Positions 50,312 to 63,824 are shown, counted from the first letter of the stretch. The stretch: 64,000 nt of DNA from Leifsonia sp. fls2-241-R2A-40a (GCF_030209575.1 NZ_JARVRS010000001.1:1860001-1924000), one strand, 5' to 3'. Program-made: numbers and translations. Notes: generated from the letters alone by a model not told the origin.

Positions 50312-51076
50312 TCAGAACTGGTTCTGGCCGCCGTCGGCGAAGAGTTCCGCTCCCGTCACGAACGAGCTCTCGTCGCTCGCGAGGAAGTGGACCGCCTCCG
50401 CGATCTCCTGCGGGCGGGCCAGCCGGCCGAGCGGGACCCCCGCCGCGAGACCCTGGAGGAGGTCCGAAGCCGACGCGCCCTCGGGCGCGAGTCCGGCGAG
50501 GCCGGGTGTCTCGGTCGGGCCGGGGATGATCGTGTTCACGCGGATGCCGCGGGGTGCGAGCTCCGCCGCCCACGTGCGGCCGAGGGACCGGACGGCCGCC
50601 TTCGACGCGGCGTACATCCCGAAGGATGCGCTTCCCTTCGTCGCCGAGGTCGAGCCGAGCAGCACGATCCGGGCGCCGTCGTTCAGCACCGGGAGGGCCC
50701 TGGCGATCGTGAACACGGTGCCGCCCACGTTGCGGTCGAACGTGTCGCGGTAGTGCTCCCAGGTCGTCTGCTCGAGCGAACCGAACTCGCCGCCGCCGGC
50801 GTTCGCCACCACGATGTCCAGCCCGTTGCCCGCGCGGTCGATCTCCGCGAACAGTGTGTCCAGATCCTCCAGGCTGCTGACATCGCCGCGCACCGCGGTG
50901 ACGTCGCTCGCCCCGGCGGCCCGCACCCGGTCGGCGGCCTCGTCGAGTCGCTCCTGGTTGCGGCCGGTGATGAACACGTGGCCCCCGTCGGCGGCGATCC
51001 GCTCGGCGATCGCCAGTCCGATGCCGCTGGTCGCCCCCGTGATCAGGGCGGTGGTGGTGGATGTCGAATCGGTCAT
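50312..51076 (-). CDS. SDR-family oxidoreductase
   Basis: 254 residues, ATG 51076 with GAGGAG upstream. TGATSGIG (about 14), VVANAGGGEF (about 88), VLLGSTSATKGS with catalytic Ser and MYAASKAAVRSL with Tyr and Lys (about 153). The PGPTETPGLAGL and GAELFADGGQNQF endings fit classical SDR reductases. Cofactor likely NADP (ITGRNQERL). It faces a palindrome (51095-51110) and the divergent DHA2 exporter, so it may be part of the same stress-response set. Confidence 0.88.
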   Translation of the reverse strand: MTDSTSTTTALITGATSGIGLAIAERIAADGGHVFITGRNQERLDEAADRVRAAGASDVTAVRGDVSSLEDLDTLFAEIDRAGNGLDIVVANAGGGEFGSLEQTTWEHYRDTFDRNVGGTVFTIARALPVLNDGARIVLLGSTSATKGSASFGMYAASKAAVRSLGRTWAAELAPRGIRVNTIIPGPTETPGLAGLAPEGASASDLLQGLAAGVPLGRLARPQEIAEAVHFLASDESSFVTGAELFADGGQNQF

Positions 51077-51094
51077 TTCTCCTCCTCAGGATTG

Positions 51095-51110
51095 TGTACT
51101 GAGCGGTACA
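51095..51110. promoter_or_regulatory. Palindrome in front of the SDR gene
   Basis: TGTAC-TGAGCG-GTACA, perfect 5-bp arms, 18 bp before the SDR start. The TAC...GTA core resembles TetR-type sites, but no TetR gene is adjacent. Confidence 0.5.
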
Positions 51111-51169
51111 ATTACGTGAGGGATGAGGTTATTCCCGTCCGCCCCGGGATGGATGCAGAGCGCACGCGG

Positions 51170-51190
51170 TTATATAGTTGACGCATATAA
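51170..51190. promoter_or_regulatory. 21-bp palindrome before the DHA2 exporter
   Basis: TTATAT (51170-51175), 9 bp including TTGAC, ATATAA (51185-51190), 44 bp upstream of the exporter start. It is AT-rich in a GC-rich genome. The exporter is followed by a MarR gene, whose likely operator this is. Confidence 0.6.
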
Positions 51191-51234
51191 ACAACCGTTT
51201 CCACGTACACGCGCGCACTCTGACAAGGACTTCC

Positions 51235-52977
51235 GTGGCCCGCTCCGGCATCTTCACCAAAGACCACCCGCACTACCGCTGGGTGGCGCTCTCCAACACC
51301 ACGCTCGGCATGCTCATGGCGACGATCAATTCGTCGATCGTGATCATCTCGCTTCCCGCCATCTTCACCGGCGTCAAGCTGAACCCGCTCGAGCCGGGTA
51401 ACGTCTCCTACCTGCTCTGGATGCTGATGGGCTACATGCTCGTCACCGCCGTGCTCGTCGTGATGTTCGGGCGGATGGGCGACCAGTTCGGACGCGTGCG
51501 CATCTACAACCTGGGCTTCGTCATCTTCACGCTGGCGGCCATCGCGCTGTGCCTCGACCCGTTCAGCGGAGGCCCGGGCGCCCTCTGGCTGATCGTCTGG
51601 CGGTTCGTCCAGGGTGTCGGCGGCGCGATGCTCTTCGCAAACTCGACCGCGATCCTGACCGACGCCTTCCCCGCGAACAAGCGCGGCTTCGCGCTCGGGC
51701 TCAATCAGGTCGCCGCGATCGCGGGCAGCTTCATCGGACTCATCCTCGGCGGCATCCTCGCCGAGATCGACTGGCGCGCGGTCTTCTTCGTCTCCGTGCC
51801 CTTCGGCGTGATCGGAACCATCTGGTCGATCAAGTCGCTGCACGAGGTCGGGCAGAAGAACCCGGGCCGCATCGACTGGATCGGCAACGCCACCTTCGGC
51901 GTCGGACTGATCGCCCTCCTCACCGGCATCACCTACGGCATCCAGCCCTACGGAGGGTCGTCGCAGGGCTGGGGGAACCCGTGGGTCCTCGGCTCGATCA
52001 CCGGCGGCATCCTGCTTCTGGTCGCGTTCGTCTTCGTCGAGCAGCGGGTGTCGTCGCCGATGTTCGACATGCGGCTGTTCCGCATCCGGGCGTTCTCGTC
52101 GGGCATCTTCGCAGGCTTCCTCGCCGCGATCGGGCGAGGCGGCCTCCAATTCATGCTCATCATCTGGCTGCAGGGGATCTGGCTGCCGCTGCACGGCTAC
52201 AGCTACGAGTCGACGCCGCTCTGGGCCGGTATCTACATGCTGCCGATCACGATCGGCTTCCTGGTCGCGGGTCCGATCTCCGGTGCGCTGTCCGACCGGT
52301 ACGGCTCGCGCGGCTTCGCCACCGTCGGACTGCTGCTGGTCGCCGCGACGTTCATCGGTCTGCTGCTCATCCCCGTGAACTTCGAGTACTGGCAGTTCGC
52401 CCTTCTCACCGGGCTCAACGGAATCGGCTCCGGTCTGTTCTCGTCGCCTAACCGCACGGCGATCATGAACAGCGTGCCCGCCAACGAGCGCGGAGCCGCC
52501 TCCGGCATGGCCGGCGTCGCCCTCAACGCGGGCAGCTCCCTCTCCATCGGCATCTTCTTCTCGCTGATGATCGCCGGCCTGTCGGTCGCGCTGCCCTCGG
52601 CGCTGACGAACGGGCTGACCTCGCACGGCGTGCCCGGGAACATCGCCGCCCAGGTCGGGAACACCCCGCCCGTCGGCAGCCTGTTCGCCGCCTTCCTCGG
52701 CTACAACCCCATCCAGAGCCTGCTGGGACCGACCGGGATCCTGACCGCGCCGCACGTCGACGGGGCCACCCTGACCGGCAAGGAGTTCTTCCCGCAGCTC
52801 ATCTCGGGGCCGTTCCACGACGGGCTCGTCGTCGTCTTCATCGCGGCGGCCGTCATGAGCGTCATAGGCGCCGTTGCATCCTTCCTCGGCGGGGCCAAGT
52901 ATGTTCATGAGGAGGCCGTCGCACCCCAGCGTGTGGCCACCGAGGAAGGCGAGGAAGTCGGTGTCCACCGCGCATGA
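51235..52977 (+). CDS. MFS transporter, DHA2 drug exporter family
   Basis: 580 residues from GTG 51235, which has AAGGA at good spacing; the in-frame ATG 51178 lies inside the operator. Fourteen helices, with INSSIVIISLPAIFTGVKL in TM1, FGRMGDQFGRVRIYNLG (motif A) and WRFVQGVGGAMLFANSTAIL (motif C). Exports drugs or other amphiphiles by proton antiport. It overlaps the downstream MarR gene start by 17 bp, so expression of transporter and regulator is coupled. Confidence 0.93.
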   Translation: MARSGIFTKDHPHYRWVALSNTTLGMLMATINSSIVIISLPAIFTGVKLNPLEPGNVSYLLWMLMGYMLVTAVLVVMFGRMGDQFGRVRIYNLGFVIFTLAAIALCLDPFSGGPGALWLIVWRFVQGVGGAMLFANSTAILTDAFPANKRGFALGLNQVAAIAGSFIGLILGGILAEIDWRAVFFVSVPFGVIGTIWSIKSLHEVGQKNPGRIDWIGNATFGVGLIALLTGITYGIQPYGGSSQGWGNPWVLGSITGGILLLVAFVFVEQRVSSPMFDMRLFRIRAFSSGIFAGFLAAIGRGGLQFMLIIWLQGIWLPLHGYSYESTPLWAGIYMLPITIGFLVAGPISGALSDRYGSRGFATVGLLLVAATFIGLLLIPVNFEYWQFALLTGLNGIGSGLFSSPNRTAIMNSVPANERGAASGMAGVALNAGSSLSIGIFFSLMIAGLSVALPSALTNGLTSHGVPGNIAAQVGNTPPVGSLFAAFLGYNPIQSLLGPTGILTAPHVDGATLTGKEFFPQLISGPFHDGLVVVFIAAAVMSVIGAVASFLGGAKYVHEEAVAPQRVATEEGEEVGVHRA

Positions 52978-53431
52978 AGCTGACGAGCGGCCGGCGGCCG
53001 GAGCGGACGACGATGTCCCCGGCCGTCTGGCCCTGACCGTCGGTCGCCTGAACCGCCGCATCCGCTCCTCCACCGGAGGACTCAGTCACGGGCAGCTCTC
53101 CGCCCTCAGCACCATCGTGCGCCAGGGACCGCTGCGACCGAGCGAGCTCGCCGCCATCGAAGTCGCGGCCGCTCCGACCATCACGCGCATCGTCGCCGAG
53201 CTCGAGGCCCGCGGCCTCGTGGAGCGCGCGCCGGACCCGGAGGACCGTCGCTCGCTGTTCGTCTCCGGCACGGAGGCGGGCTCGACGCTGCTGCTGGAGG
53301 CGCGGTCGGACCGTGCCCGGGCCGTCGCGGACATCCTCCGCGAGCTGACGCCCGAGCAGGTCGAGGCGATCAGCGTCGCGCTCCCCGCGCTGGAGCAGGC
53401 CGCGCACGTCGTGCCGCCGCCCGCGTCCTGA
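52961..53431 (+). CDS. MarR-family transcriptional regulator
   Basis: 156 residues from GTG 52961 with GAGGAA upstream, overlapping the exporter by 17 bp. Winged helix: LSHGQLSALSTIVRQGPLRP, recognition helix AIEVAAAPTITRIVAELEAR, wing ERAPDPEDRRSLFVSGT. The N-terminal 25 residues are acidic and disordered. Most likely represses its own operon by binding the TTATAT-N9-ATATAA site, released by an exporter substrate. Confidence 0.9.
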   Translation: MSTAHEADERPAAGADDDVPGRLALTVGRLNRRIRSSTGGLSHGQLSALSTIVRQGPLRPSELAAIEVAAAPTITRIVAELEARGLVERAPDPEDRRSLFVSGTEAGSTLLLEARSDRARAVADILRELTPEQVEAISVALPALEQAAHVVPPPAS

Positions 53432-53454
53432 CCCACCGCTGCGCGCGGGCCCCC

Positions 53455-53485
53455 GTCGAGTTGCGACATGGTGTCGCCACTCGAC
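53455..53485. repeat. 31-bp intergenic inverted repeat
   Basis: GTCGAGTTGCGACA (53455-53468), loop TGG, then TGTCGCCACTCGAC (53472-53485): 14-bp arms with one mismatch. It lies between converging genes (MarR and EamA) and has no T-tract. A terminator-like or repetitive palindromic element. Confidence 0.75.
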
Positions 53486-53523
53486 GCTGATTCGCGCATC
53501 CACTCACCACTCGATGCCCCGGC

Positions 53524-54390
53524 TTAGTCCAGGGCTAGCAGGGCGGCTGCGGTCACGGCGAGGGCCAGGCCCACCCACTGCACGGGGGCGACGCGCTCAC
53601 GCAGCACGACGGCGGCGAGCAGGATGGTCCCGGCCGGATACAGGGCGACGAGGACGGACATCGTCGTCAGATCGCCCACCCGCAGCCCGATCAGGATGAG
53701 GAGGTTGGCCGTCGCATCCAGCGCGCCTCCGGCGGACGCGATGCCGGTACCGCGCCGATCGAACCGGGGCACCGCATCCACCCGGTGCCGACGGCGCGAA
53801 CGGAGTACCAGGATGCCGACCAGCGTCCACATCACGGCGCCGTTCACCGCGCGGTTGGCGAGCAGCGGGACGACCCCCGAATCGGGCGGAGTCTGGTCGA
53901 GCAGGATGAGGAAGACCCCGATCAGCGCGCCCGCCGCCACCGCCATCAGCAGTGCTCGCCCGCTGGGGCGCACGGCCCCCTTCTCCGGGACGAAACCGAC
54001 CAGCACCACCGCGACCAGGGCGAGCCCGAGGGCGACCGAACCGACGAGCCCGAACCGGTCGCCGCCGATCAGTCCCCAGGTCATCGGGATGAGCGCCGAC
54101 ACCAGTGCAGTGAGCGGCGAGAGGATGCTCATCGGCCCGATCGCCAGGCAGGCGTAGAGGAGGCCGATGGCGACCGTTCCCACGAGGCCCGAGAGGGCGC
54201 CCCAGCCGACCGCAGCGGCGGACCACTCGCCGCCGACGATCGGGAAGGCGAGCAGCAGCAGGGCGAGCCCGCTGACCGCGCCGACCGCCGTGGCGCGGAC
54301 CGGGCCGATGCGCCGCGCGGCCACCCCGCCGAAGAAGTCGGCGGATCCGTAGACGATGGCGCTCAGCAGCCCGAGGACTGCCGCCGGCAT
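53524..54390 (-). CDS. EamA/DMT-family membrane transporter
   Basis: 288 residues from ATG 54390, which shares one base with the previous stop (TGATG). Ten hydrophobic helices arranged as two EamA repeats: AAVLGLLSAIVYGSADFFGG to about 140 and LLMAVAAGALIGVFLILLDQ onward. YADFF-type SADFFGGVAARRIGP and the PAGTILLAAVVLRERVAPVQ ending are typical DMT features. Likely exports a small metabolite. In an operon with the DHFR-like gene upstream. Confidence 0.87.
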   Translation of the reverse strand: MPAAVLGLLSAIVYGSADFFGGVAARRIGPVRATAVGAVSGLALLLLAFPIVGGEWSAAAVGWGALSGLVGTVAIGLLYACLAIGPMSILSPLTALVSALIPMTWGLIGGDRFGLVGSVALGLALVAVVLVGFVPEKGAVRPSGRALLMAVAAGALIGVFLILLDQTPPDSGVVPLLANRAVNGAVMWTLVGILVLRSRRRHRVDAVPRFDRRGTGIASAGGALDATANLLILIGLRVGDLTTMSVLVALYPAGTILLAAVVLRERVAPVQWVGLALAVTAAALLALD

Positions 54391-54953
54391 CAGCTCCCGG
54401 CCAGACGGTACGTGTGCAGCACCGCGCCCGAGTGGAAGCGCCTCAGCTCGGTCAGCTCGAACGTCCACTTCTCGCGGTCGTCCGGGAAGACGCGCAGCCC
54501 GCCGCCGATGAGCACGGGGTAGACGAGCAGGCGCAGCTCGTCGACGAGCCCCCAGACCAGGAGCGACTTGACCAGGGATGCGCTGCCCGCGACGAGGATG
54601 GGGCCGCCGTCGCCGTCCTTCAGCGACTGCACCGAGGCTCGCACCGGAGCCTCCAGGGCGGTGGCGTTCCAGACGAGCTCGCCGGGCCGGGAGGTGGCGA
54701 CCGCCTTGGGCAGGGCGTTCATCGTGTCCGCGAACTCGCCCTCGCGCGACGGCCACGCGTCGGCGAACTGCTCGTAGGTGCGGCGGCCGAGGAGCAGGGA
54801 TTCCGCCTCCAGGATCTCGCGCAGCTTGAACCCGCGGAGATCGTCGGAGCTGAACGGGATGGTCCAGCCGGAGTGCCGGTGGGTCGGCTCGCCGCCGGGC
54901 GCCTCGACGACGCCGTCGAGGGTCATGAACTCCGTCACGATGAGCCGGCGCAT
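54390..54953 (-). CDS. Dihydrofolate-reductase-family protein (RibD C-terminal-like)
   Basis: 187 residues from ATG 54953, 7 bp after TACCAT (minus strand). Leaderless start; the frame is open upstream to 55001 but that lies in the RecQ promoter. Begins MRRLIVTEFMTLDGVVEAPG, then LLLGRRTYEQFADAWPS and the SASLVKSLLVWGLVDELRLL segment of the RibD_C/YyaP group. NADPH-dependent reductase of unknown substrate, not a housekeeping DHFR. Divergent from recQ. Confidence 0.88.
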   Translation of the reverse strand: MRRLIVTEFMTLDGVVEAPGGEPTHRHSGWTIPFSSDDLRGFKLREILEAESLLLGRRTYEQFADAWPSREGEFADTMNALPKAVATSRPGELVWNATALEAPVRASVQSLKDGDGGPILVAGSASLVKSLLVWGLVDELRLLVYPVLIGGGLRVFPDDREKWTFELTELRRFHSGAVLHTYRLAGS

Positions 54954-55051
54954 GTGGGCGATGGTACCCGAGTGGTGGTTGCGGGTGCGCGCGTCATCCA
55001 CAGATCCGCCGCTCCCGGCCCGGGGTCGGCGGCCGCCGTTACGATCGAGGG

Positions 55052-57043
<1,992 letters not shown>

Positions 57044-57156
57044 CCCGCCCGGGGCCGGCTCCCGCAGCCGGTCCCCGGGCCCCCGCAGCGTCGGAGATCG
57101 GGCCGCCATCGGCGGAGATTCGCCCGGATCGGGCGCGATTCTCCTGCTGCACCGCG

Positions 57157-57192
57157 GTGCGTCGGAGAGTCGGGGCCGGTACTCCGACGCAC
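57157..57192. repeat. Intergenic inverted repeat after recQ
   Basis: GTGCGTCGGAG (57157-57167) and CTCCGACGCAC (57182-57192), perfect 11-bp arms, 14-bp loop. A further GCGTCGGAGA copy sits at about 57088. Likely recQ terminator or repetitive element. Confidence 0.65.
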
Positions 57193-57324
57193 GCGCCCCT
57201 TTGCAGACCGGGAACAGCGGCGTACCGTCCGTCGTTCGGGCGGGCGACCAGGGAATTCTTTCCGGCCGCCCGACGTTATGACATTGAACGATTACTGCGG
57301 CGATCTCGAAGGAGGAAGTAGTAG

Positions 57325-57804
57325 ATGGCACGAATGATCGAAGAGCTCGAGGATGAGACCGGCGCCGTCGTCAAGTACAAGCGTCACGTGAACGGCCGGG
57401 GCCTCGTCTCGCCGTCCGCGCGAGTGGCCGAGTCGGCCTATATCGAGCCGACCGCGTACGTGGAGGCTGACGCGCGCGTCGGCATGGAGGCGTACGTCGG
57501 AGCCGGCAGCTGGATCGACAAGGGCGCGACCGTGGGGGACCGCACCTTCGTCGGAGCGAACGTCCACGTCGGTGCGGGATGCATCGTCGGCAGCGGCGCG
57601 AAGATCGGCAGCGGCGTGAAGCTGGGCGAGAACGCGATGGTCGGCAACGGCGCGCGCCTCGAGCGCGACACGCAGGTTCCCGCAGGCTCGGTCATCGAGC
57701 TCAAGGGAGCGGCAGCCGCACGGGCGGCCCTCGCCACCCCGCTCCGGGCTCCGCGCCCGCAGCAGCGGGACACCCGCCTCCCGCGCACCCGCCGCGCCGC
57801 CTGA
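57325..57804 (+). CDS. Left-handed beta-helix (hexapeptide-repeat) protein
   Basis: 159 residues, ATG with AAGGAGGAAG upstream. After an N-terminal charged segment (MARMIEELEDETGAVVKYKR), residues about 29-122 are hexapeptide repeats of the [LIV]-G-x-x-x-x type (ARVGMEAYVGAGSWIDKG, then TFVGANVHVGAGCIVGSG). They form a beta-helix as in acyltransferases, carbonic anhydrase-like and sugar-modifying enzymes. No CoA-binding His or catalytic motif is obvious, so it may be structural or a diverged acyltransferase. The C-terminus is Arg/Pro-rich. No recognised name. Confidence 0.8.
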   Translation: MARMIEELEDETGAVVKYKRHVNGRGLVSPSARVAESAYIEPTAYVEADARVGMEAYVGAGSWIDKGATVGDRTFVGANVHVGAGCIVGSGAKIGSGVKLGENAMVGNGARLERDTQVPAGSVIELKGAAAARAALATPLRAPRPQQRDTRLPRTRRAA

Positions 57805-57838
57805 CCCCCGGCCCCACCCCGACACCCGCGGCCCGCAG

Positions 57839-57904
57839 CCGCCGAGCACAGCAAAAGCGCCGCTCCCGGAACCTCCGGGGCGGCGCTTTTCCTGTGCTCG
57901 GCGG
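57839..57904. terminator. Very long bidirectional terminator hairpin
   Basis: CCGCCGAGCACAG (57839-57851) then AAAAGCGCCGC (57853-57863). These mirror GCGGCGCTTTT (57880-57890) and CTGTGCTCGGCGG (57892-57904). The A/T tracts inside the stem make it work on both strands. Confidence 0.8.
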
Positions 57905-57965
57905 CTACACAACCCGCGCGAGGCGGCTACGCAACCCGTGTGAGGCGGCTCCGCGCGTTGTGCGG
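57900..57965. repeat. 22-bp direct repeats
   Basis: Two close copies, GGCGGCTACACAACCCGCGC and GGCGGCTACGCAACCCGTGT, start at 57900 and 57922. A third, degenerate one (GGCGGCTCCGCGCG) starts at 57944, the period being exactly 22 bp (two helical turns). They lie upstream of the acyl-CoA oxidase gene. Could be regulator sites or slippage. Confidence 0.65.
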
Positions 57966-58118
57966 CTTCTCACGGGCGGCGGCCCCGGTTTTGGAGGTTC
58001 CCACAAACGAACGGTCGGGCGTCGGATGCGCGGTTTGTAGGCGGCGCACCGACGGTTTCCGGTTCCGGGCGGCCCGGTCGTAGCGTGGCGGCATCCCACG
58101 ATTTCGATAGGAGACGTC

Positions 58119-60227
58119 ATGGTCGACACTGCCGAACGCGTCCCGAGCGCCACCCCCTCATCCACCCCGGCGAAAGCTCCCGAGCCAGCCCGAACCGCGC
58201 AGACGGCGCCCACCGGCGCGGCGCCGCGCGTCGACGTCGAGGCGCTCGGTCGTCAGCTGCTCGGTGAGTGGGCGGAGGCCCGCCTGGCGTCGCGCGAGCT
58301 GTCGTCGCGTCCGGAGATGCAGAAGCAGGAGGGGCTGTCCGTCGCCGACCACCGCACGCGCGTCTTCGGGCAGCTGAAGCTGCTGGTCGAGAACGGCCAG
58401 GTGCACCGCGCCTTCCCGAAGTCGGTCGGCGGCCGTGAGGACAACGGCGGCAACATCGCCGCGTTCGAGGAGCTCGTCGCAGCCGACCCGTCCGTCCAGA
58501 TCAAGTCTGGCGTGCAGTGGGGGCTCTTCGGCTCGGCGGTGATGCACCTCGGCACCGAGGAGCACCACAAGAAGTACCTGCCCGCGATCATGTCGCTGGA
58601 TGTCCCCGGCGCCTTCGCCATGACCGAGACCGGGCACGGCTCCGACGTCGCGAGCGTCGCCACCACCGCGACGTACGACCCGGAGACCCAGGAGTTCGTG
58701 ATCGACACCCCGTTCCGGGGCGCGTGGAAGGACTACCTCGGCAACGCCGCTGTGGATGCGACCGCCGCGGTGGTCTTCGCCCAGCTGATCACGAAGAACG
58801 TCAACCACGGCGTGCACGCCTTCTACGTCCCCATCCGGGATGCGAACGGCGACTTCCTGCCGGGCATCGGCGGAGAGGACGACGGCCAGAAGGGCGGCCT
58901 CAACGGCATCGACAACGGCCGCCTGCACTTCACCGGCGTCCGCATCCCGCGCACCGACCTGCTGAACCGCTACGGCGACGTCGCGGAGGACGGCACGTAC
59001 ACCTCCCCGATCGAGAGCCCCGGGCGCCGCTTCTTCACGATGCTCGGCACGCTGGTCCAGGGACGCGTCTCGCTCGACGGGTCCGCGGTGATCGCCGCGA
59101 AGATCGGACTGAAGATCGCGATCACGTACGGCGACCAGCGCCGTCAGTTCACCGCGGGAAGCGACTCGGACGAAGAGGTCATCCTCGACTACCAGCGCCA
59201 CCAGCGCCGCCTGCTTCCGCTGCTGGCCACCACGTACGCCGCGAGCTTCGCCCACGAGGTGTTCCTGAAGAAGTTCGACGACGTGTTCAGCGGCAAGACG
59301 GACACCGACACGGACCGGCAGGACCTGGAGACCATCGCGGCCGCCCTCAAGCCGTTGAGCACGTGGCATGCGCTCGACACGCTGCAGGAGGCGCGCGAGG
59401 CGTGCGGCGGGTCCGGATTCCTCACCGAGAACCGGCTCACGTCCCTCCGCCAGGACCTGGATATCTGGGTCACGTTCGAGGGCGACAACAACGTGCTGCT
59501 GCAGCTCGTCGCGAAGCGTCTGCTGACCGACTACAGCCGCAAGTTCGCCAAGGCGGACGCCGGGGCGCTCGCCCGTTACGTCGTCACCCAGGCGGCGGGC
59601 AAGGCGTACCACGGCACCGGTCTCCGGAGCGCGGCTCAGACGGTCCGCGACTTCGGTTCGACCGCCCGGGCGGTCAACTGGCTGCAGGAGCCGACCACGC
59701 AGCGCGAACTGCTCACGGCGCGGGTTGAGACGATGATCGCTCAGATCGCCGGCCGCCTGCGCCCCGCGTCCAAGCTGGGCAAGAAGGCCGCCGCCGACCT
59801 GTTCAACTCGCAGCAGAACGAGCTCATCGAGGCGGCTCGCGCTCACGCCGAGCTGCTGCAGTGGGAGGCGTTCACGGACGCGCTGGAGCAGGCTCCGGAC
59901 GCCGGCACGAAGCAGGTCCTCACCTGGCTCCGCGACCTGTTCGGCTTCGGGCTGATCGAGAAGCACCTCGCCTGGTACCTGATGAACGGACGCCTCTCGC
60001 CCCAGCGGGCGCAGGCGGTCCGTGCGTACATCGACCGGCTGCTGACGCGCATCCGCCCGCACGCCGTCGACCTGGTGGATGCGTTCGGCTACGGTCCCGA
60101 GCTCGTCCGGGCGAAGATCGCGTCGGGTGCGGAGGCGGAGCGCCAGGCGGAGGCTCGCGCCTACTACGCCGAGCGCCGTGCCGCCGGCACCCTCCCCACG
60201 CAGGAGAAGTCGCAGAAGAAGCGCTGA
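58119..60227 (+). CDS. Acyl-CoA oxidase / acyl-CoA dehydrogenase-family flavoprotein
   Basis: 702 residues. Residues about 90-480 form the acyl-CoA dehydrogenase fold: FAMTETGHGSDVASVATTAT for FAD/substrate, TGVRIPRTDLLNRYGDV, QGRVSLDGSAVIAAKIGLKI, and the active-site Glu in WVTFEGDNNVLLQLVAKRLL (about 456). The long C-terminal helical domain (about 490-690) and overall length match peroxisomal-type acyl-CoA oxidases, which pass electrons from acyl-CoA to oxygen, making H2O2. The N-terminal 40 residues are Ala/Pro-rich and disordered. Fatty-acid beta-oxidation, first step; no partner genes adjacent. Confidence 0.92.
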   Translation: MVDTAERVPSATPSSTPAKAPEPARTAQTAPTGAAPRVDVEALGRQLLGEWAEARLASRELSSRPEMQKQEGLSVADHRTRVFGQLKLLVENGQVHRAFPKSVGGREDNGGNIAAFEELVAADPSVQIKSGVQWGLFGSAVMHLGTEEHHKKYLPAIMSLDVPGAFAMTETGHGSDVASVATTATYDPETQEFVIDTPFRGAWKDYLGNAAVDATAAVVFAQLITKNVNHGVHAFYVPIRDANGDFLPGIGGEDDGQKGGLNGIDNGRLHFTGVRIPRTDLLNRYGDVAEDGTYTSPIESPGRRFFTMLGTLVQGRVSLDGSAVIAAKIGLKIAITYGDQRRQFTAGSDSDEEVILDYQRHQRRLLPLLATTYAASFAHEVFLKKFDDVFSGKTDTDTDRQDLETIAAALKPLSTWHALDTLQEAREACGGSGFLTENRLTSLRQDLDIWVTFEGDNNVLLQLVAKRLLTDYSRKFAKADAGALARYVVTQAAGKAYHGTGLRSAAQTVRDFGSTARAVNWLQEPTTQRELLTARVETMIAQIAGRLRPASKLGKKAAADLFNSQQNELIEAARAHAELLQWEAFTDALEQAPDAGTKQVLTWLRDLFGFGLIEKHLAWYLMNGRLSPQRAQAVRAYIDRLLTRIRPHAVDLVDAFGYGPELVRAKIASGAEAERQAEARAYYAERRAAGTLPTQEKSQKKR

Positions 60228-60239
60228 CCCCGGCAGGGG

Positions 60240-60290
60240 TTCGTCACGAATGTCGTTCATTCGTCACGAATGAGCGACATTCGTGACGAA
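60240..60290. repeat. 51-bp near-perfect palindrome made of three 11-bp palindromes
   Basis: TTCGTCACGAA at 60240-60250, TTCGTCACGAA at 60260-60270 and TTCGTGACGAA at 60280-60290, separated by 9-bp spacers TGTCGTTCA and TGAGCGACA. The whole 51 bp is its own reverse complement apart from one base pair and the centre. It lies between convergent genes (acyl-CoA oxidase and malate dehydrogenase). It could form one long hairpin or be bound cooperatively. Confidence 0.85.
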
Positions 60291-60301
60291 TCGAGACGGG
60301 G

Positions 60302-62247
<1,946 letters not shown>

Positions 62248-62279
62248 CCTGGCACGGAAGGGGCGCGGTATCCCGCTAG

Positions 62280-63752
<1,473 letters not shown>

Positions 63753-63776
63753 GGCTTCCCCCCTTGGGTTTGAGAT

Positions 63777-63824
63777 ATCCTCACCATTCTGGCGTATTAG
63801 TGAGGATTTGTCACCAGGGGTGAC
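63777..63824. promoter_or_regulatory. Two palindromes upstream of the cytidylyltransferase gene
   Basis: ATCCTCAC (63777-63784) and GTGAGGAT (63800-63807), perfect 8-bp arms 15 bp apart; and GTCACC-AGG-GGTGAC at 63810-63824. These could be operators of the cytidylyltransferase gene or terminators of the phosphatase gene. Confidence 0.4.

Larger units (their letters stand above)
57805..58118. other. 314-bp gap between hexapeptide-repeat protein and acyl-CoA oxidase genes
   Basis: The gap holds the large terminator-like inverted repeat 57839-57904, then 22-bp direct repeats (57900-57965), and the promoter region of the acyl-CoA oxidase gene. A ribosome site TAGGAG lies about 10 nt before its ATG. 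I see no gene. Confidence 0.6.

Noticed and set aside
51112-53073. A 653-codon frame antisense to the DHA2 exporter
   Set aside because: Composition is acidic/Arg/Gln-rich with no domain, as expected for an antisense shadow. The sense strand has 14 clear membrane helices.
57900-57965. CRISPR-like array
   Set aside because: Period 22 bp with no unique spacers between copies; these are plain tandem repeats.
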